Part shown: piece after piece, positions 15,364 through 24,411 of the stretch
How the letters are laid out: every line of letters begins with the position of its first letter
Position numbering within the stretch: the first letter of the stretch is position 1
Source: Bradyrhizobium yuanmingense
GTDB taxonomy: Bacteria; Pseudomonadota; Alphaproteobacteria; Rhizobiales; Xanthobacteraceae
NCBI RefSeq assembly: GCF_029167105.1
Contig: NZ_JARFML010000008.1
Location: forward strand, 62,001-126,000
Direction: 5' to 3'
Length of the DNA: 64,000 bases
The notes under the pieces: model-generated
Seen by the model: only the letters and a program-made list of their open reading frames with translations
What the model was told of the DNA's origin: nothing
Database searches by the model: none
Position numbers and translations under genes: made by a program

Positions 15364-16170
15364 GTGACGGACTATCGCAAACTCTTCGATCTCACCGGCA
15401 AGACCGCGCTCGTTCTCGGCGCCGCATCCGGCATCGGCAGGTCGTCGGCCGAAGCGCTTGCGGATCTCGGCGCCCGCGTCGTCTGCGCCGATCGCGCGCG
15501 CGATGCAGCGGAGGCGACCGCTGCCGGCATTCGCGACAAGGGCGGCTGGGCGGACGCAGCTGGCTGCGACGCCGCGAGCGCCGCGGACGTCAACGCGCTG
15601 GCCCAAACTGTGATGCAGAAATTTCCGCGGCTCGACATCGCGGTGACGACGCCCGGGCTCAACATCCGCAAGACCATCCTCGACTACACCGAGGAGGATC
15701 TCGACCGCGTCCTCAACCTCAACGTCAAGGGCACGATCTGGTTCTTCCAGGCCTTCGGCCGCATCATGGTCGCGCAGAAGGGCGGCAGCATCATCGCCTG
15801 CTCCTCGGTCCGCGCGGTGACCATCGAGCCCGGTCTCGGCGTCTACGGCTCGACCAAGGCTGCGATCGGCCTCCTGGTGAAGGGCTTTGCCTCCGAGGTC
15901 GGCCACGCCGGCGTGCGCGTCAACGCGATCGCCCCGAGCATCGCCGAGACCGCGCTGACCGGCCCGTTCAAGCAGCGCCCCGACATCTACAATCTCTACG
16001 CCGGCCACACCGTGTTCAACCGCTGGAGCAGCGCCGACGAGGTCGCAACCGCCGTCGCCTATCTCGCCTCGGATGCCGCAAGCTATGTCAGCGGCAGCAC
16101 GCTGTTCGTCGACGGCGGCTGGACCGCCGTCGATGGTCCGCCGACCGGTCTTACCCAGTTGCACAAATAG
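15364..16170 (+). CDS. SDR family NAD(P)-dependent oxidoreductase
   Basis: 268 residues. The cofactor motif is GAASGIGRSS near 20, and the active site has SS (about 143) and YGSTK (about 156-160). C-terminal AVAYLASDAASYVSGSTLFV is typical of classical SDRs of the FabG/gluconate 5-dehydrogenase type. The aspartate-like residue after beta-2 (VCADRARD) favours NAD. The start is GTG 15364 with AGGGAGA upstream. It follows the TRAP genes by 22 bases, so it probably oxidises the imported hydroxy acid or sugar acid. Confidence 0.87.
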   Translation: MTDYRKLFDLTGKTALVLGAASGIGRSSAEALADLGARVVCADRARDAAEATAAGIRDKGGWADAAGCDAASAADVNALAQTVMQKFPRLDIAVTTPGLNIRKTILDYTEEDLDRVLNLNVKGTIWFFQAFGRIMVAQKGGSIIACSSVRAVTIEPGLGVYGSTKAAIGLLVKGFASEVGHAGVRVNAIAPSIAETALTGPFKQRPDIYNLYAGHTVFNRWSSADEVATAVAYLASDAASYVSGSTLFVDGGWTAVDGPPTGLTQLHK

Positions 16171-16332
16171 CAAAAGGCGCAGCTCGGGTTCCATCTGCAC
16201 GTCATGGCGAACTGCCGGGTGCCCTTCGCGGTTGCGGCAGGAACGCGGACGCGGGCGGTTTGAGCAAATCGCATGGGGCTTGCCGGATAAATGCGCTCGG
16301 CTGGCCGGTATTTTGGTGTTACGAACTGGGAC

Positions 16333-18459
16333 ATGAACCAGCACGCCAAGATCAGCCCGAAGATCGAGATTCGCCATTCGACCTGTCCGCATGATTGCCC
16401 CTCGGCCTGCGCCCTCGATGTCGAGGTGGTCGAAGGCCGCAGCATCGGCCGCGTTCGCGGTTCGAAGAAGCAGACCTACACCGCCGGCGTCGTCTGCGCC
16501 AAGGTCGCCCGCTATGCCGAGCGCATCCATCATCCCGAGCGGCTGATCTATCCGCTGCGCCGCACCGGCCCCAAGGGTTCTGGTCAGTTCGCGCGGATCT
16601 CCTGGGACGAGGCGTTGGACGAGATCGGCCACCGCTTCAATGCGGCCGAGCGCGAGTTCGGTGCGGAATCGATCTGGCCCTATTACTACGCGGGCACGAT
16701 GGGCCTCGTGATGCGCGACGGGCTCAACCGCCTCACCCATGTGAAGAAATATTCGCGCTTCTATCAGACCATCTGCGCCAATGTCGCGCGCATCGGCTTT
16801 GCGATCGGCACCGGCAAGATCGCCGGCGTCGACCCGCGCGAGATGGCGCTGTCCGATCTCGTCGTGATCTGGGGCACCAATCCCGTCAATACCCAGGTCA
16901 ACGTGATGACGCACGCCTCGCGCGCCCGCAAGGAGCGCGGCGCGAAAATCGCGGCGATCGACATCTACGACAACGAGACCATGAAGCAGGCCGACATCAG
17001 GATCATCCTGCGGCCCGGCACCGACGGCGCCTTCGCCTGCGCCGTCATGCATGTCCTGTTCCGCGATGGCTATGCCGACCGCGCCTACATGGACAAGTAC
17101 ACCGATTGCCCGGACGAGCTCGAGGCGCATCTGAAATCACGCACGCCGGAATGGGCCTCGGCGATTTGCGGCGTCCCGGTGTCCGAGATCGAGGCGTTCG
17201 CCAAGGCCGTCGGCGAGACCAAGCGGACCTTCTTCCGTCTTGGCTATGGCTTCACCCGCTCGCGCAACGGCGCGACGCAGATGCATGCGGCGCTGTGCAT
17301 TCCCGCGGTGACCGGCGCCTGGCAGTATGAAGGCGGCGGCGCCTTCTTCAACAATTATGCGCTGTGGCACTTCAACGAATCCATCATCGAAGGCCACGAC
17401 GCGATCGACAAGACCACCCGCGCGCTCGACCAGTCGCAGATCGGACGTATCCTCACCGGCGATGCCGAAGCTCTGCAGGGCAAGGGCCCGGTCAAGGCGA
17501 TGCTGATCCAGAACACCAATCCGATGACGGTGGCGCCGGAGCAGGCGCTGGTTCGGCAGGGCTTTGCGCGCGAGGATCTGTTCGTGGCGGTGCACGAGCA
17601 GTTCATGACCGAGACGGCGCAGATGGCCGATATCGTGCTGCCGGCGACCATGTTCATGGAGCATGACGACCTCTATTACGGCGGCGGCCATCAGCACATC
17701 TCGGTCGGGCCGAAGCTGATCGACCCGCCGGGCGAATGCCGCTCCAACCACGAGGTGTTGCAGGCGCTGGCACCGCGGCTGGGCGCCAGGCATCCGGGCT
17801 TCGAGATGAGCCCGCGCGAATTGATCGACGCCACGCTGAAGCTGAGCAATCACGGCGACATCGCCGACCTCGAAGCCGACATCTGGCGCGACCTGCAGCC
17901 GGATTTCCGCACCTCGCATTATCTCGACGGCTTCGCTCACGCCGACGGAAAATTCCATTTCAAGGCCGATTGGGCGCATCCGCCGTTCGGCGTGACCATG
18001 GGCGACGTCGATGCGATGCCCGATCTGCCGGACCATTGGGCGGTGATCGAGCACGCCGACCAGTCCCATCCGTTCCGGCTTGCGACCAGCCCCTCGCGCA
18101 GCTTCCTCAACACCACCTTCAACGAGACGCCGTCCTCGCAGGCACGCGAGGGCAGGGCCAGCGTGATGATCCACCCGCTCGACGCCGCCGCGCTCGGCAT
18201 CGCCGATGGCGATGCGGTGACGCTCGGCAACGGCCGCGGCGAGACCACGCTGATCGCGACGCTGTTCGAGGGCGTGCGGCGCGGTGTCCTGATCGCCGAA
18301 TCCGTTCACCCCAACAGCAACCACATCGGCGGCCGCGGCATCAACACGCTGACGGGCGCGGACACCATCGCGCCGATCGGCGGCGCGGCGTTCCACGACA
18401 ACAAGGTCTGGATCAGGAAGGCGGCCTCAGCTCAAGGCGTGCACTCCGTGACGCCGTAG
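16333..18459 (+). CDS. Molybdopterin-dependent oxidoreductase, cytoplasmic, with N-terminal [4Fe-4S] site
   Basis: 708 residues from ATG 16333. The N-terminus has CPHDCPSAC followed about 27 residues later by a fourth cysteine (GVVCAKV), the Fe-S site of the formate dehydrogenase/DMSO reductase family. Further on are the molybdopterin-binding stretches LVVIWGTNPVNTQVN and QNTNPMTVAPEQALV, and a C-terminal MPT-binding (Molydop_binding) domain from about 590 (SPSRSFLNTTF). There is no twin-arginine signal, so it stays in the cytoplasm. The substrate is unknown. It overlaps the convergent caspase-like gene by 28 bases at the 3' end. A GTG or ATG start further upstream is possible. Confidence 0.85.
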   Translation: MNQHAKISPKIEIRHSTCPHDCPSACALDVEVVEGRSIGRVRGSKKQTYTAGVVCAKVARYAERIHHPERLIYPLRRTGPKGSGQFARISWDEALDEIGHRFNAAEREFGAESIWPYYYAGTMGLVMRDGLNRLTHVKKYSRFYQTICANVARIGFAIGTGKIAGVDPREMALSDLVVIWGTNPVNTQVNVMTHASRARKERGAKIAAIDIYDNETMKQADIRIILRPGTDGAFACAVMHVLFRDGYADRAYMDKYTDCPDELEAHLKSRTPEWASAICGVPVSEIEAFAKAVGETKRTFFRLGYGFTRSRNGATQMHAALCIPAVTGAWQYEGGGAFFNNYALWHFNESIIEGHDAIDKTTRALDQSQIGRILTGDAEALQGKGPVKAMLIQNTNPMTVAPEQALVRQGFAREDLFVAVHEQFMTETAQMADIVLPATMFMEHDDLYYGGGHQHISVGPKLIDPPGECRSNHEVLQALAPRLGARHPGFEMSPRELIDATLKLSNHGDIADLEADIWRDLQPDFRTSHYLDGFAHADGKFHFKADWAHPPFGVTMGDVDAMPDLPDHWAVIEHADQSHPFRLATSPSRSFLNTTFNETPSSQAREGRASVMIHPLDAAALGIADGDAVTLGNGRGETTLIATLFEGVRRGVLIAESVHPNSNHIGGRGINTLTGADTIAPIGGAAFHDNKVWIRKAASAQGVHSVTP

Positions 18460-19811
18460 CCTGCGAATTCCTTCAAAATGTTCGGGTTCATCGACTTCGC
18501 CTGCGCGATATCGGTGGCGCCGTCGCCGCCGCTTCTGCGCGCAGCGATGCCGCGGCCGAACAGCGAGGATGAGGAGCGCGGGTTGCGCTGGATCGCGTCG
18601 GTATAGTCCTTGGTCGCCTCGGCATTGCGCCCGAGCTTGAGGTTGACGAGGCCGCGGCTGTCGAGCGCATCGCTCAAGCCGGGGTTGATCTGGAGCGCCA
18701 GATTGCAGTCGGCGAGCGCGCCTTGCGGGTCGCCCGTCGCAGCCCGGCTCCAGCAGCGGTTGTTCAGGGCTTCCGCGTCCTTGGGCGCGCGGCGGAGCAC
18801 CGCGTCGAAATCCTGTATCGCGAGCGCATAGGCGCGCTTGATCGCGTAGACTTGGCCGCGCTTGTAGCGCGAGGTGACGTCGTTGGCGTTGGCGGTGATC
18901 CTGCGGCTGAGATCGGCGATGACGGGATCTCGTGCCAGTTCGTCCGCATTCGGGGCGGGCTCCGCCTGCGGTACCTCGCAGACCGGCTTTAGCGGCTCGG
19001 GTGTCTGCACCTCCGGCTTGGCCGTGTCGTCCCGTGGCCGCGTCGCCGGGCTTGCGAACGAGAACTCCGTCGTCAGCGAGGAGGACAGCCAGGGTACTTG
19101 CTCGCGGTTGGTGGCGGCAACCACGCCGTTCTTGGTGTTGGTCAGGGCCTGCTCGGCGCTGATGTTCGGCGCGCGCATTTCGCGCAGCAGTTCGGCGACG
19201 AACAGGCTGCGATCGGTCTTGCCGGTCGCCGTGACCGCGCCGAGCGCGGCGGAGTAGAGCACCAGCGTATTGCTCGGTGCGATCGCCGGTGCCAGGCCAG
19301 CCGAATAGCGGCGGAAGCGCCGCTCGAACGGGTTGCGGCGGGAGGCGTCGATCAGCGCGATCTTGATGGCGGCACCGCGCGTGTTCATCTCGGCGAGGAT
19401 GGCGTCGAGGCCGAAGCCGTCGCGCGAGACGTCCGGCTCAGTCCAGATCTGGGCGTCGACCGGCAGCAGATAGGTCTGACGGTTGGACTGGATGGCAAAG
19501 CCGTCGAAGAAGATCAGCGCCACCGCGCCGCGCTCGATGCGGTCGTAAAAACGGCCCAGCACCTGCCGCATGGCATCGCCGGTGAGATTGCTCTGCCTGT
19601 CGACGACAAAGCCGCCGCGCTTCAATTCCTCGGCGACGTCCTGGGCATCGTTGGCGACCTCGCTCAGGACGAACTCATTGTCGGGATATTTCGCGTTGCC
19701 GATCACCAGCGCGATCTTCGCGGCGTCGGCCGCATGGCATGCGGCGCCGCCGCTCAGCACAACCAATCCTGCCAGCAACAACATCAATGCGGCGCGCATG
19801 AAATGGCTCAT
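18432..19811 (-). CDS. Exported caspase-fold (p20-like) pseudo-enzyme with TPR repeats
   Basis: 459 residues. A signal peptide (ALMLLLAGLVVLSGGAACHA) leads to a caspase-like p20 domain (31-260) beginning KIALVIGNAKY. The catalytic His, normally in SGHG, is replaced by Phe105 (FFDGFAIQ), and the catalytic Cys, normally in DACR, by Ser157 (IDASRRNPF). Peptidase activity is therefore unlikely. A linker rich in Pro and Glu (about 262-300) precedes three to four tetratricopeptide repeats (about 315-430). The layout suggests a periplasmic binding or scaffolding protein. The gene is convergent with the molybdopterin enzyme. Confidence 0.85.
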   Translation of the reverse strand: MSHFMRAALMLLLAGLVVLSGGAACHAADAAKIALVIGNAKYPDNEFVLSEVANDAQDVAEELKRGGFVVDRQSNLTGDAMRQVLGRFYDRIERGAVALIFFDGFAIQSNRQTYLLPVDAQIWTEPDVSRDGFGLDAILAEMNTRGAAIKIALIDASRRNPFERRFRRYSAGLAPAIAPSNTLVLYSAALGAVTATGKTDRSLFVAELLREMRAPNISAEQALTNTKNGVVAATNREQVPWLSSSLTTEFSFASPATRPRDDTAKPEVQTPEPLKPVCEVPQAEPAPNADELARDPVIADLSRRITANANDVTSRYKRGQVYAIKRAYALAIQDFDAVLRRAPKDAEALNNRCWSRAATGDPQGALADCNLALQINPGLSDALDSRGLVNLKLGRNAEATKDYTDAIQRNPRSSSSLFGRGIAARRSGGDGATDIAQAKSMNPNILKEFAGYGVTECTP

Positions 19812-19977
19812 CGGTGATCAAATCTCCGGTCAGGATAACGCGCGCAAGCCCCAGTTCAATCGCGAAGCGAAGTTGCGCCCACACGCTATGGTGAGGCGAT
19901 CCTGCAGATTGCCCTTGCGCGCGCCGCCGGTCCTGCCGCAAATGGCTGCAAAACGGGACCAAGCAAGTGAGCATGCC

Positions 19978-20760
19978 ATGACCGACACCACAGCAATCAT
20001 CACGGAAAAGCGCGGGCAGGCGTTCTGGATCACCATCAACCGGCCGGAGAAACGCAACGCGCTGAACGGCGAGGTCATCGCCGGGATCACGAAAGCCTAT
20101 CGCGACGCGCATGAGGACAAGGACGTCCGCGTCATCGTGCTGACGGGCGCGGGCGACAAGGCGTTCTGCGCGGGCGCCGACTTGCAGAATTCCGGCGCGG
20201 CTTTCGCGATGGATCATTCTAAACCAAATGTCGACTATGCCGATCTGTTACGTTTGTCACAGAACGCCACCAAGCCGGCAATTGCGCGCCTCGGTGGCGT
20301 CTGCATGGCCGGCGGCATGGGCCTGCTATGCATGACCGACATGGCGGTTGCGGCCGATCACGTCGTCTTCGGCCTGCCGGAGGTGAAGGTCGGCGTGTTC
20401 CCGATGCAGGTGCTGAGCCTGCTCCAGCGCATCGCTCCGCCCCGTCTCATCAACGAATGGGCGCTCACGGGCGAGCCGTTCGACGCCAAGGCCGCGCTGG
20501 CCGCCGGCCTGCTCAACTATGTCGTGCCTGCCGCCGAGCTCGATGCCAAGGTCGACTGGCTGATCGGCCGCATCGTCGACAAATCCCCGACCGCGATCCG
20601 CCGCGGCAAATACGCCATGCGCGCGATCGCCTCGATGTCGTTCGACGAGAGCATCGCCTACACCGAAAGCCAGATCGCGCTGCTCGCGATGACCGAGGAC
20701 GCCAGGGAAGGCCTGAAAGCGTTCAGCGAGAAGCGGAAGCCGGTCTGGACGGGGAGGTGA
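19978..20760 (+). CDS. Enoyl-CoA hydratase/isomerase family protein
   Basis: 260 residues, complete crotonase fold: NRPEKRNALN near 20, oxyanion-hole segment GDKAFCAGADL near 60, and the second CoA/active-site segment GGVCMAGGMGLLCMTDMAVA near 105. One usual catalytic Glu of hydratases is not evident in GGMGLL, while GLPEVKVGVFPM keeps the other (Glu about 131). The reaction could thus be hydration, isomerisation or hydrolysis. Transcribed alone; the start is ATG 19978. Confidence 0.87.
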   Translation: MTDTTAIITEKRGQAFWITINRPEKRNALNGEVIAGITKAYRDAHEDKDVRVIVLTGAGDKAFCAGADLQNSGAAFAMDHSKPNVDYADLLRLSQNATKPAIARLGGVCMAGGMGLLCMTDMAVAADHVVFGLPEVKVGVFPMQVLSLLQRIAPPRLINEWALTGEPFDAKAALAAGLLNYVVPAAELDAKVDWLIGRIVDKSPTAIRRGKYAMRAIASMSFDESIAYTESQIALLAMTEDAREGLKAFSEKRKPVWTGR

Positions 20761-20784
20761 GGAGGCAGGGGCACTGCTCTCTGC

Positions 20785-20890
20785 TGTCATTCCGGGGCGC
20801 GCCACTTCGCGCGAGCCCGGAATCCATTTGTCGACATAATCTGCTGCACCATGGATTCCGGGCTCGCGCTGCGCGCGCCCCGGAATGACA
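20785..20890. repeat. Palindromic intergenic repeat (Bradyrhizobium REP-like element)
   Basis: TGTCATTCCGGGGCGCGC at 20785 and its near-exact reverse complement GCGCGCCCCGGAATGACA ending at 20890, with inner arms AGCCCGGAATCCAT and ATGGATTCCGGGCT. The whole 106 bases can fold into a long stem. Sequences of this form are scattered through Bradyrhizobium and Rhodopseudomonas genomes. It sits between two convergent genes, where it could also end transcription. Confidence 0.8.
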
Positions 20891-20893
20891 ATC

Positions 20894-21322
20894 TCACCCC
20901 GCGTTCGCCTTCAGCCCCGCCGCCTGGATCCCCGCCACCGCGCAGGCCTCGTCATTGTCGGAGGTGTCGCCGGAGACGCCGACCGCGCCGAGCAGAGTCG
21001 CGCCGTCCATGATCAGCACGCCACCGGGGACCGGCACCAGTGCGCCCTTGGCAATCGTGTTCACAGCATCGATGAAATAGGCCTGCTCCTGCGCGCGCTG
21101 GAACAGCGCGCGCGAGCCCATGCCCATGGCGAGCGCGCCATAGGCCTTGCCATGCGCGATCTCGGCGCGCATCAGGCTGGTGCCGTCCTGCGCGGCCGCG
21201 AGCTTGAGCACGCCGCGCGCGTCCAGGATGGTGACGACCAGCGGCTTCAGCTTCAGCTCGCCGGCCTTCGCGAAGGCTGCGTCGAGGATTTTTCGGGCGG
21301 TGTCGAGGGTAAGGTCAGCCAT
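20894..21322 (-). CDS. GlcG/HbpS-like protein (DUF336)
   Basis: 142 residues, the usual size for the GlcG/HbpS family (ILDARGVLKLAAAQDGTS; PVPGGVLIMDG; GAVGVSGDTSDNDEACAVAG). Family members include a heme-binding redox sensor and GlcG of glycolate operons, whose role is unclear. It overlaps the preceding FAD/Fe-S oxidase gene by eight bases, so the two are co-translated, which fits the GlcG association with glycolate or 2-hydroxyacid oxidases. Confidence 0.85.
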   Translation of the reverse strand: MADLTLDTARKILDAAFAKAGELKLKPLVVTILDARGVLKLAAAQDGTSLMRAEIAHGKAYGALAMGMGSRALFQRAQEQAYFIDAVNTIAKGALVPVPGGVLIMDGATLLGAVGVSGDTSDNDEACAVAGIQAAGLKANAG

Positions 21323-24308
21323 GGCTGGTTTCCTTTGCAGCTGGAGAAATGGGGTTGGACTTGACGCGATCGAGGCTTTTGGCGCGATCGAGGCTCATGG
21401 CCAGCACGCGGGCGACGTGAAGCGCTTCGCGCTTCGTGCCGTCGTGGATCTGGTGCCGGCAGGAGGTGCCGTCGGCGACGACCAGCGCAGTTTGATCGGC
21501 GCGTCGTACGGCCGGCAGCAGTGACAGCTCGGCCATCTCGATCGAGGCATCGTAGGTATCGGCACCATAGCCGAACGCGCCGGCCATGCCGCAGCAACTC
21601 GACTCGATGGTCTCGACCTCAAGGCCCGGGACGAGGCGCAGCACCTGCTCGACCGGCTTGAAGGCGCCGAAGGATTTCTGATGGCAATGGCCGTGCACCA
21701 CGGCCTTGTCCGCGACGATGCCGAGCGGCAGTTGCAGCCTTCCGGCCTCGGCCTCGCGCGCCAGAAACTCCTCGAAGGTCAGCGCGTGGGCGCCCACCGC
21801 CCTGGCTTCGTCGTCCTTGCGCAGCGAAGCGAGCTCGTCGCGCAGCGTCAGGAGGCAGCTCGGCTCGAGGCCGACGATCGGCACGCCGCGCGCCGCGTAT
21901 GGCGCGAATGTCGAAACCAGCCGGTCGAGCTCGACCTTGGCTTCGTCGACGAGGCCGGCTGACAGGAATGTGCGGCCGCAGCACAGCGGGCGGCTCCCAC
22001 TCACCGGCTTCGGCAGATGCACGCGATAACCGCCGGCCGTGAGCACGTGCAGCGCGGCGTCGAGATTCTCGCGCTCATAGATGCGGTTGAAGGTATCAGT
22101 GAACAGCACGACCTCGCGACCGTCCGTAGGCCCGACGCTTTCGGCCGGCGGCACGAACACATCACTGCGGAAGGCGGGGAGGGCCCGGCGCGCGCTGATG
22201 CCGGCAAAGCGCTCGAACAGCCTTCGCAGCAGCGGGCTGCCGTTGCGCAAATTCGCCAGCGGCGCCAAGCGCGAAGCAAGGCCAGCATAGCGCGGCAGAT
22301 ATCCGACCAGCCGGTCGCGGAGCGTCAGCCCGTGAGAGGCGGCGCGTGCGGCCAGCACCTCAATCTTCATCTTCGCCATGTCGACGCCGGTCGGGCATTC
22401 GTGGCGACAGGCCTTGCAGGAGACGCAGAGCTTCAGCGTCTCCATCATCTCGTCGGACGATAGCGCATCAGGGCCGAGCTGGCCGGAGATCGCGAGCCGC
22501 AGCGTGTTGGCGCGGCCGCGCGTGACGTCCTTCTCGTTGCGCGTGGCGCGGTAGGACGGGCACATCACCCCGCCCTCCAGCTTGCGGCAGGCGCCGTTGT
22601 TGTTGCACATCTCGACCGCGCCCTGGAAGCCGCCGCCGGCGCCGGGGTAAGCCGACCAGTCGAGCTTCGTCTTCAGCTCGCCGACGCGATAGTCGGGCTT
22701 GAAGCGGAACAGCGAGCGGTCGTCCATTCTGGGCGCATCGACGATCTTGCCGGGATTGAGCACGCCGGCGGGATCGAAACGCTGCTTCACCTCCCTGAAG
22801 TCGGCGACGAGACGTTCGCCGAACATGCTCTCGTGGAATTCCGAGCGCACCAGGCCGTCGCCGTGCTCGCCGGAATGCGAGCCCTTGTACTCGCGCACCA
22901 GCGCAAAGGCCTCTTCGGCGATGGCGCGCATCGCCTTGACGTCCTTCTCCAGCTTCAGGTTCAGAACGGGGCGCACATGCAGGCAGCCCTCGGAGGCGTG
23001 CGCGTACATCGTGCCGCTGGTGCCGTGCCTGGCGAACACGTCGTTCAGCCGCGCGGTGTAGTCGGCGAGGTGCGGCAGCGGCACCGCGCAATCCTCGACG
23101 AAGGAAACCGGCTTGCCCTCCTGCTTCATCGACATCATCACGTTGAGGCCGGCCGCGCGGAAATCGGCGATGCCGCTCTGCAGCGCCGGCTCGGTGATCT
23201 CCACCACGCCGCCCCATTTGCGCGGCTCGTTGTTCCAGCCGAAGCCGAGATCAGCCATCAGCTCGCTGAGCTGTTTGAGGCGCACCAGATTGTCCGACTG
23301 GTCTTCTTCAGCGAATTCGACCACCAGCACGGCGTCCGGATCGCCCTTGATCGCCGCCGAGATGATCGGACGGAACATCGCGATGTCGCGGCCGAGCGCG
23401 ATCATGGTGCGGTCGACCAGCTCGACGGCGATCGGTTTGAGCTTGACGAGGTGCTGGGCCGCATCCATCGCCTCGTAGAAGCTGCCGAAATGGCAGACCC
23501 CAAGCGCCTTGTTGCGGATCACGGGCCACAGCTTCAGCTCGACCTTGGTGGTGAAGGCGAGGGTGCCTTCCGAGCCGATCAACAGATGCGCCATGTTGTT
23601 CGGCGCATTGCGCGGCACCAGCGCATCGAGATTGTAGCCGCCGACGCGGCGCTGCACCTTTGGGAAGCGCGCGGCGATCTCGTCGGCCTCGCGGCTGCCG
23701 AGGTCGAGCATGTCGCGGAACAGGGCGCGGGTACTGTTGCCGGCCTCGAGGTCGGAGAGATCGCGCGCGACCTCGCCAAAACGGCTCAGCGTGCCGTCGG
23801 CGAGGCTGGCCTCCATCGACAGCGTGTTGTCGCGCATGGTGCCGTAGCGAAGCGAGCGGCCGCCGCAGGAATTGTTGCCGGCCATGCCGCCGATGGTGGC
23901 GCGGGAGGCCGTGGAGACGTCGACGGGAAACCACAGGCCGTGCTTTTTGAGCTGACGGTTGAGGTCGTCGAGCACGATGCCGGGCTCCACCACGCAGGTG
24001 CGGCCTTCGACATCGAGCGACAGGATCCGGTTGAGGTGCTTGGATAGATCGATCACGAGGCCGTCATTGACGGTCTGCCCGCATTGCGAGGTGCCTCCGC
24101 CGCGCGGGGTGACCTTCAGCCCCTCGTCGCGCGCGATCGCCAGCGCCCGCAAGGCCTCGTCCATGGTCTTGGGGACCACCACGCCTGATGGCATGATCTG
24201 GTAGAACGAGGCGTCAGTGGCGTAGCGGCCGCGGCTGAAGCCGTCGAACAGCACGTCGCCGGTCAATTCCGACCGCAGGCGCCGTTCGAGCGAGGAGGCG
24301 TTCGTCAT
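21315..24308 (-). CDS. FAD-binding 2-hydroxyacid oxidase fused to Fe-S (CCG-domain) subunit
   Basis: 997 residues joining two parts. Residues 35-270 are an FAD PCMH domain (PRGGGTSQCGQTVNDGLVID, TIGGMAGNNSCGG) and 270-535 the FAD oxidase C-terminal domain (HSGEHGDGLVRSEFH). After a short cysteine-bearing insert (CNNNGACRK, CPSYRAT) comes a 4Fe-4S segment CVSCKACRHECPTGVDMAK (about 632-650) and a glycolate-oxidase-iron-sulfur-like region with CCGRTF and CCGMAG (about 785 and 945). This is the YdiJ/Dld-II type that oxidises D-2-hydroxyacids such as D-lactate or 2-hydroxyglutarate. The exact substrate is open. It is followed by the GlcG-like gene. Confidence 0.9.
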   Translation of the reverse strand: MTNASSLERRLRSELTGDVLFDGFSRGRYATDASFYQIMPSGVVVPKTMDEALRALAIARDEGLKVTPRGGGTSQCGQTVNDGLVIDLSKHLNRILSLDVEGRTCVVEPGIVLDDLNRQLKKHGLWFPVDVSTASRATIGGMAGNNSCGGRSLRYGTMRDNTLSMEASLADGTLSRFGEVARDLSDLEAGNSTRALFRDMLDLGSREADEIAARFPKVQRRVGGYNLDALVPRNAPNNMAHLLIGSEGTLAFTTKVELKLWPVIRNKALGVCHFGSFYEAMDAAQHLVKLKPIAVELVDRTMIALGRDIAMFRPIISAAIKGDPDAVLVVEFAEEDQSDNLVRLKQLSELMADLGFGWNNEPRKWGGVVEITEPALQSGIADFRAAGLNVMMSMKQEGKPVSFVEDCAVPLPHLADYTARLNDVFARHGTSGTMYAHASEGCLHVRPVLNLKLEKDVKAMRAIAEEAFALVREYKGSHSGEHGDGLVRSEFHESMFGERLVADFREVKQRFDPAGVLNPGKIVDAPRMDDRSLFRFKPDYRVGELKTKLDWSAYPGAGGGFQGAVEMCNNNGACRKLEGGVMCPSYRATRNEKDVTRGRANTLRLAISGQLGPDALSSDEMMETLKLCVSCKACRHECPTGVDMAKMKIEVLAARAASHGLTLRDRLVGYLPRYAGLASRLAPLANLRNGSPLLRRLFERFAGISARRALPAFRSDVFVPPAESVGPTDGREVVLFTDTFNRIYERENLDAALHVLTAGGYRVHLPKPVSGSRPLCCGRTFLSAGLVDEAKVELDRLVSTFAPYAARGVPIVGLEPSCLLTLRDELASLRKDDEARAVGAHALTFEEFLAREAEAGRLQLPLGIVADKAVVHGHCHQKSFGAFKPVEQVLRLVPGLEVETIESSCCGMAGAFGYGADTYDASIEMAELSLLPAVRRADQTALVVADGTSCRHQIHDGTKREALHVARVLAMSLDRAKSLDRVKSNPISPAAKETSHG

Positions 24309-24378
24309 CCCTGATCCCAGACTGACCCGGCGAGGCTCAGCCTTGCTGGGATATTCATTGTGGTTCCTGACCGACTAT

Positions 24379-24396
24379 ATTGTGAATGCAAAATGG
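24379..24396. promoter_or_regulatory. Candidate GntR operator upstream of the 2-hydroxyacid oxidase gene
   Basis: ATTGTGAATGCAAAAT is an imperfect palindrome (12 of 16 positions pair; core TG-N-AT-N-CA). Its last 12 bases plus GG, TGAATGCAAAATGG, recur exactly at 25238-25251. It lies about 71-88 bases before the oxidase ATG at 24308. Confidence 0.55.
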
Positions 24397-24411
24397 GCAA
24401 GCCGGGCGCCC

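Noticed and set aside
16291..16332. An upstream ATG start for the molybdopterin oxidoreductase
   Set aside because: The extra residues do not resemble the family, and ATG 16333 gives the expected short lead before the cysteine motif.
15361..17130. A 589-codon minus-strand frame across the SDR and molybdopterin genes
   Set aside because: No recognisable domain and antisense to two genes with clear active sites; caused by codon bias.
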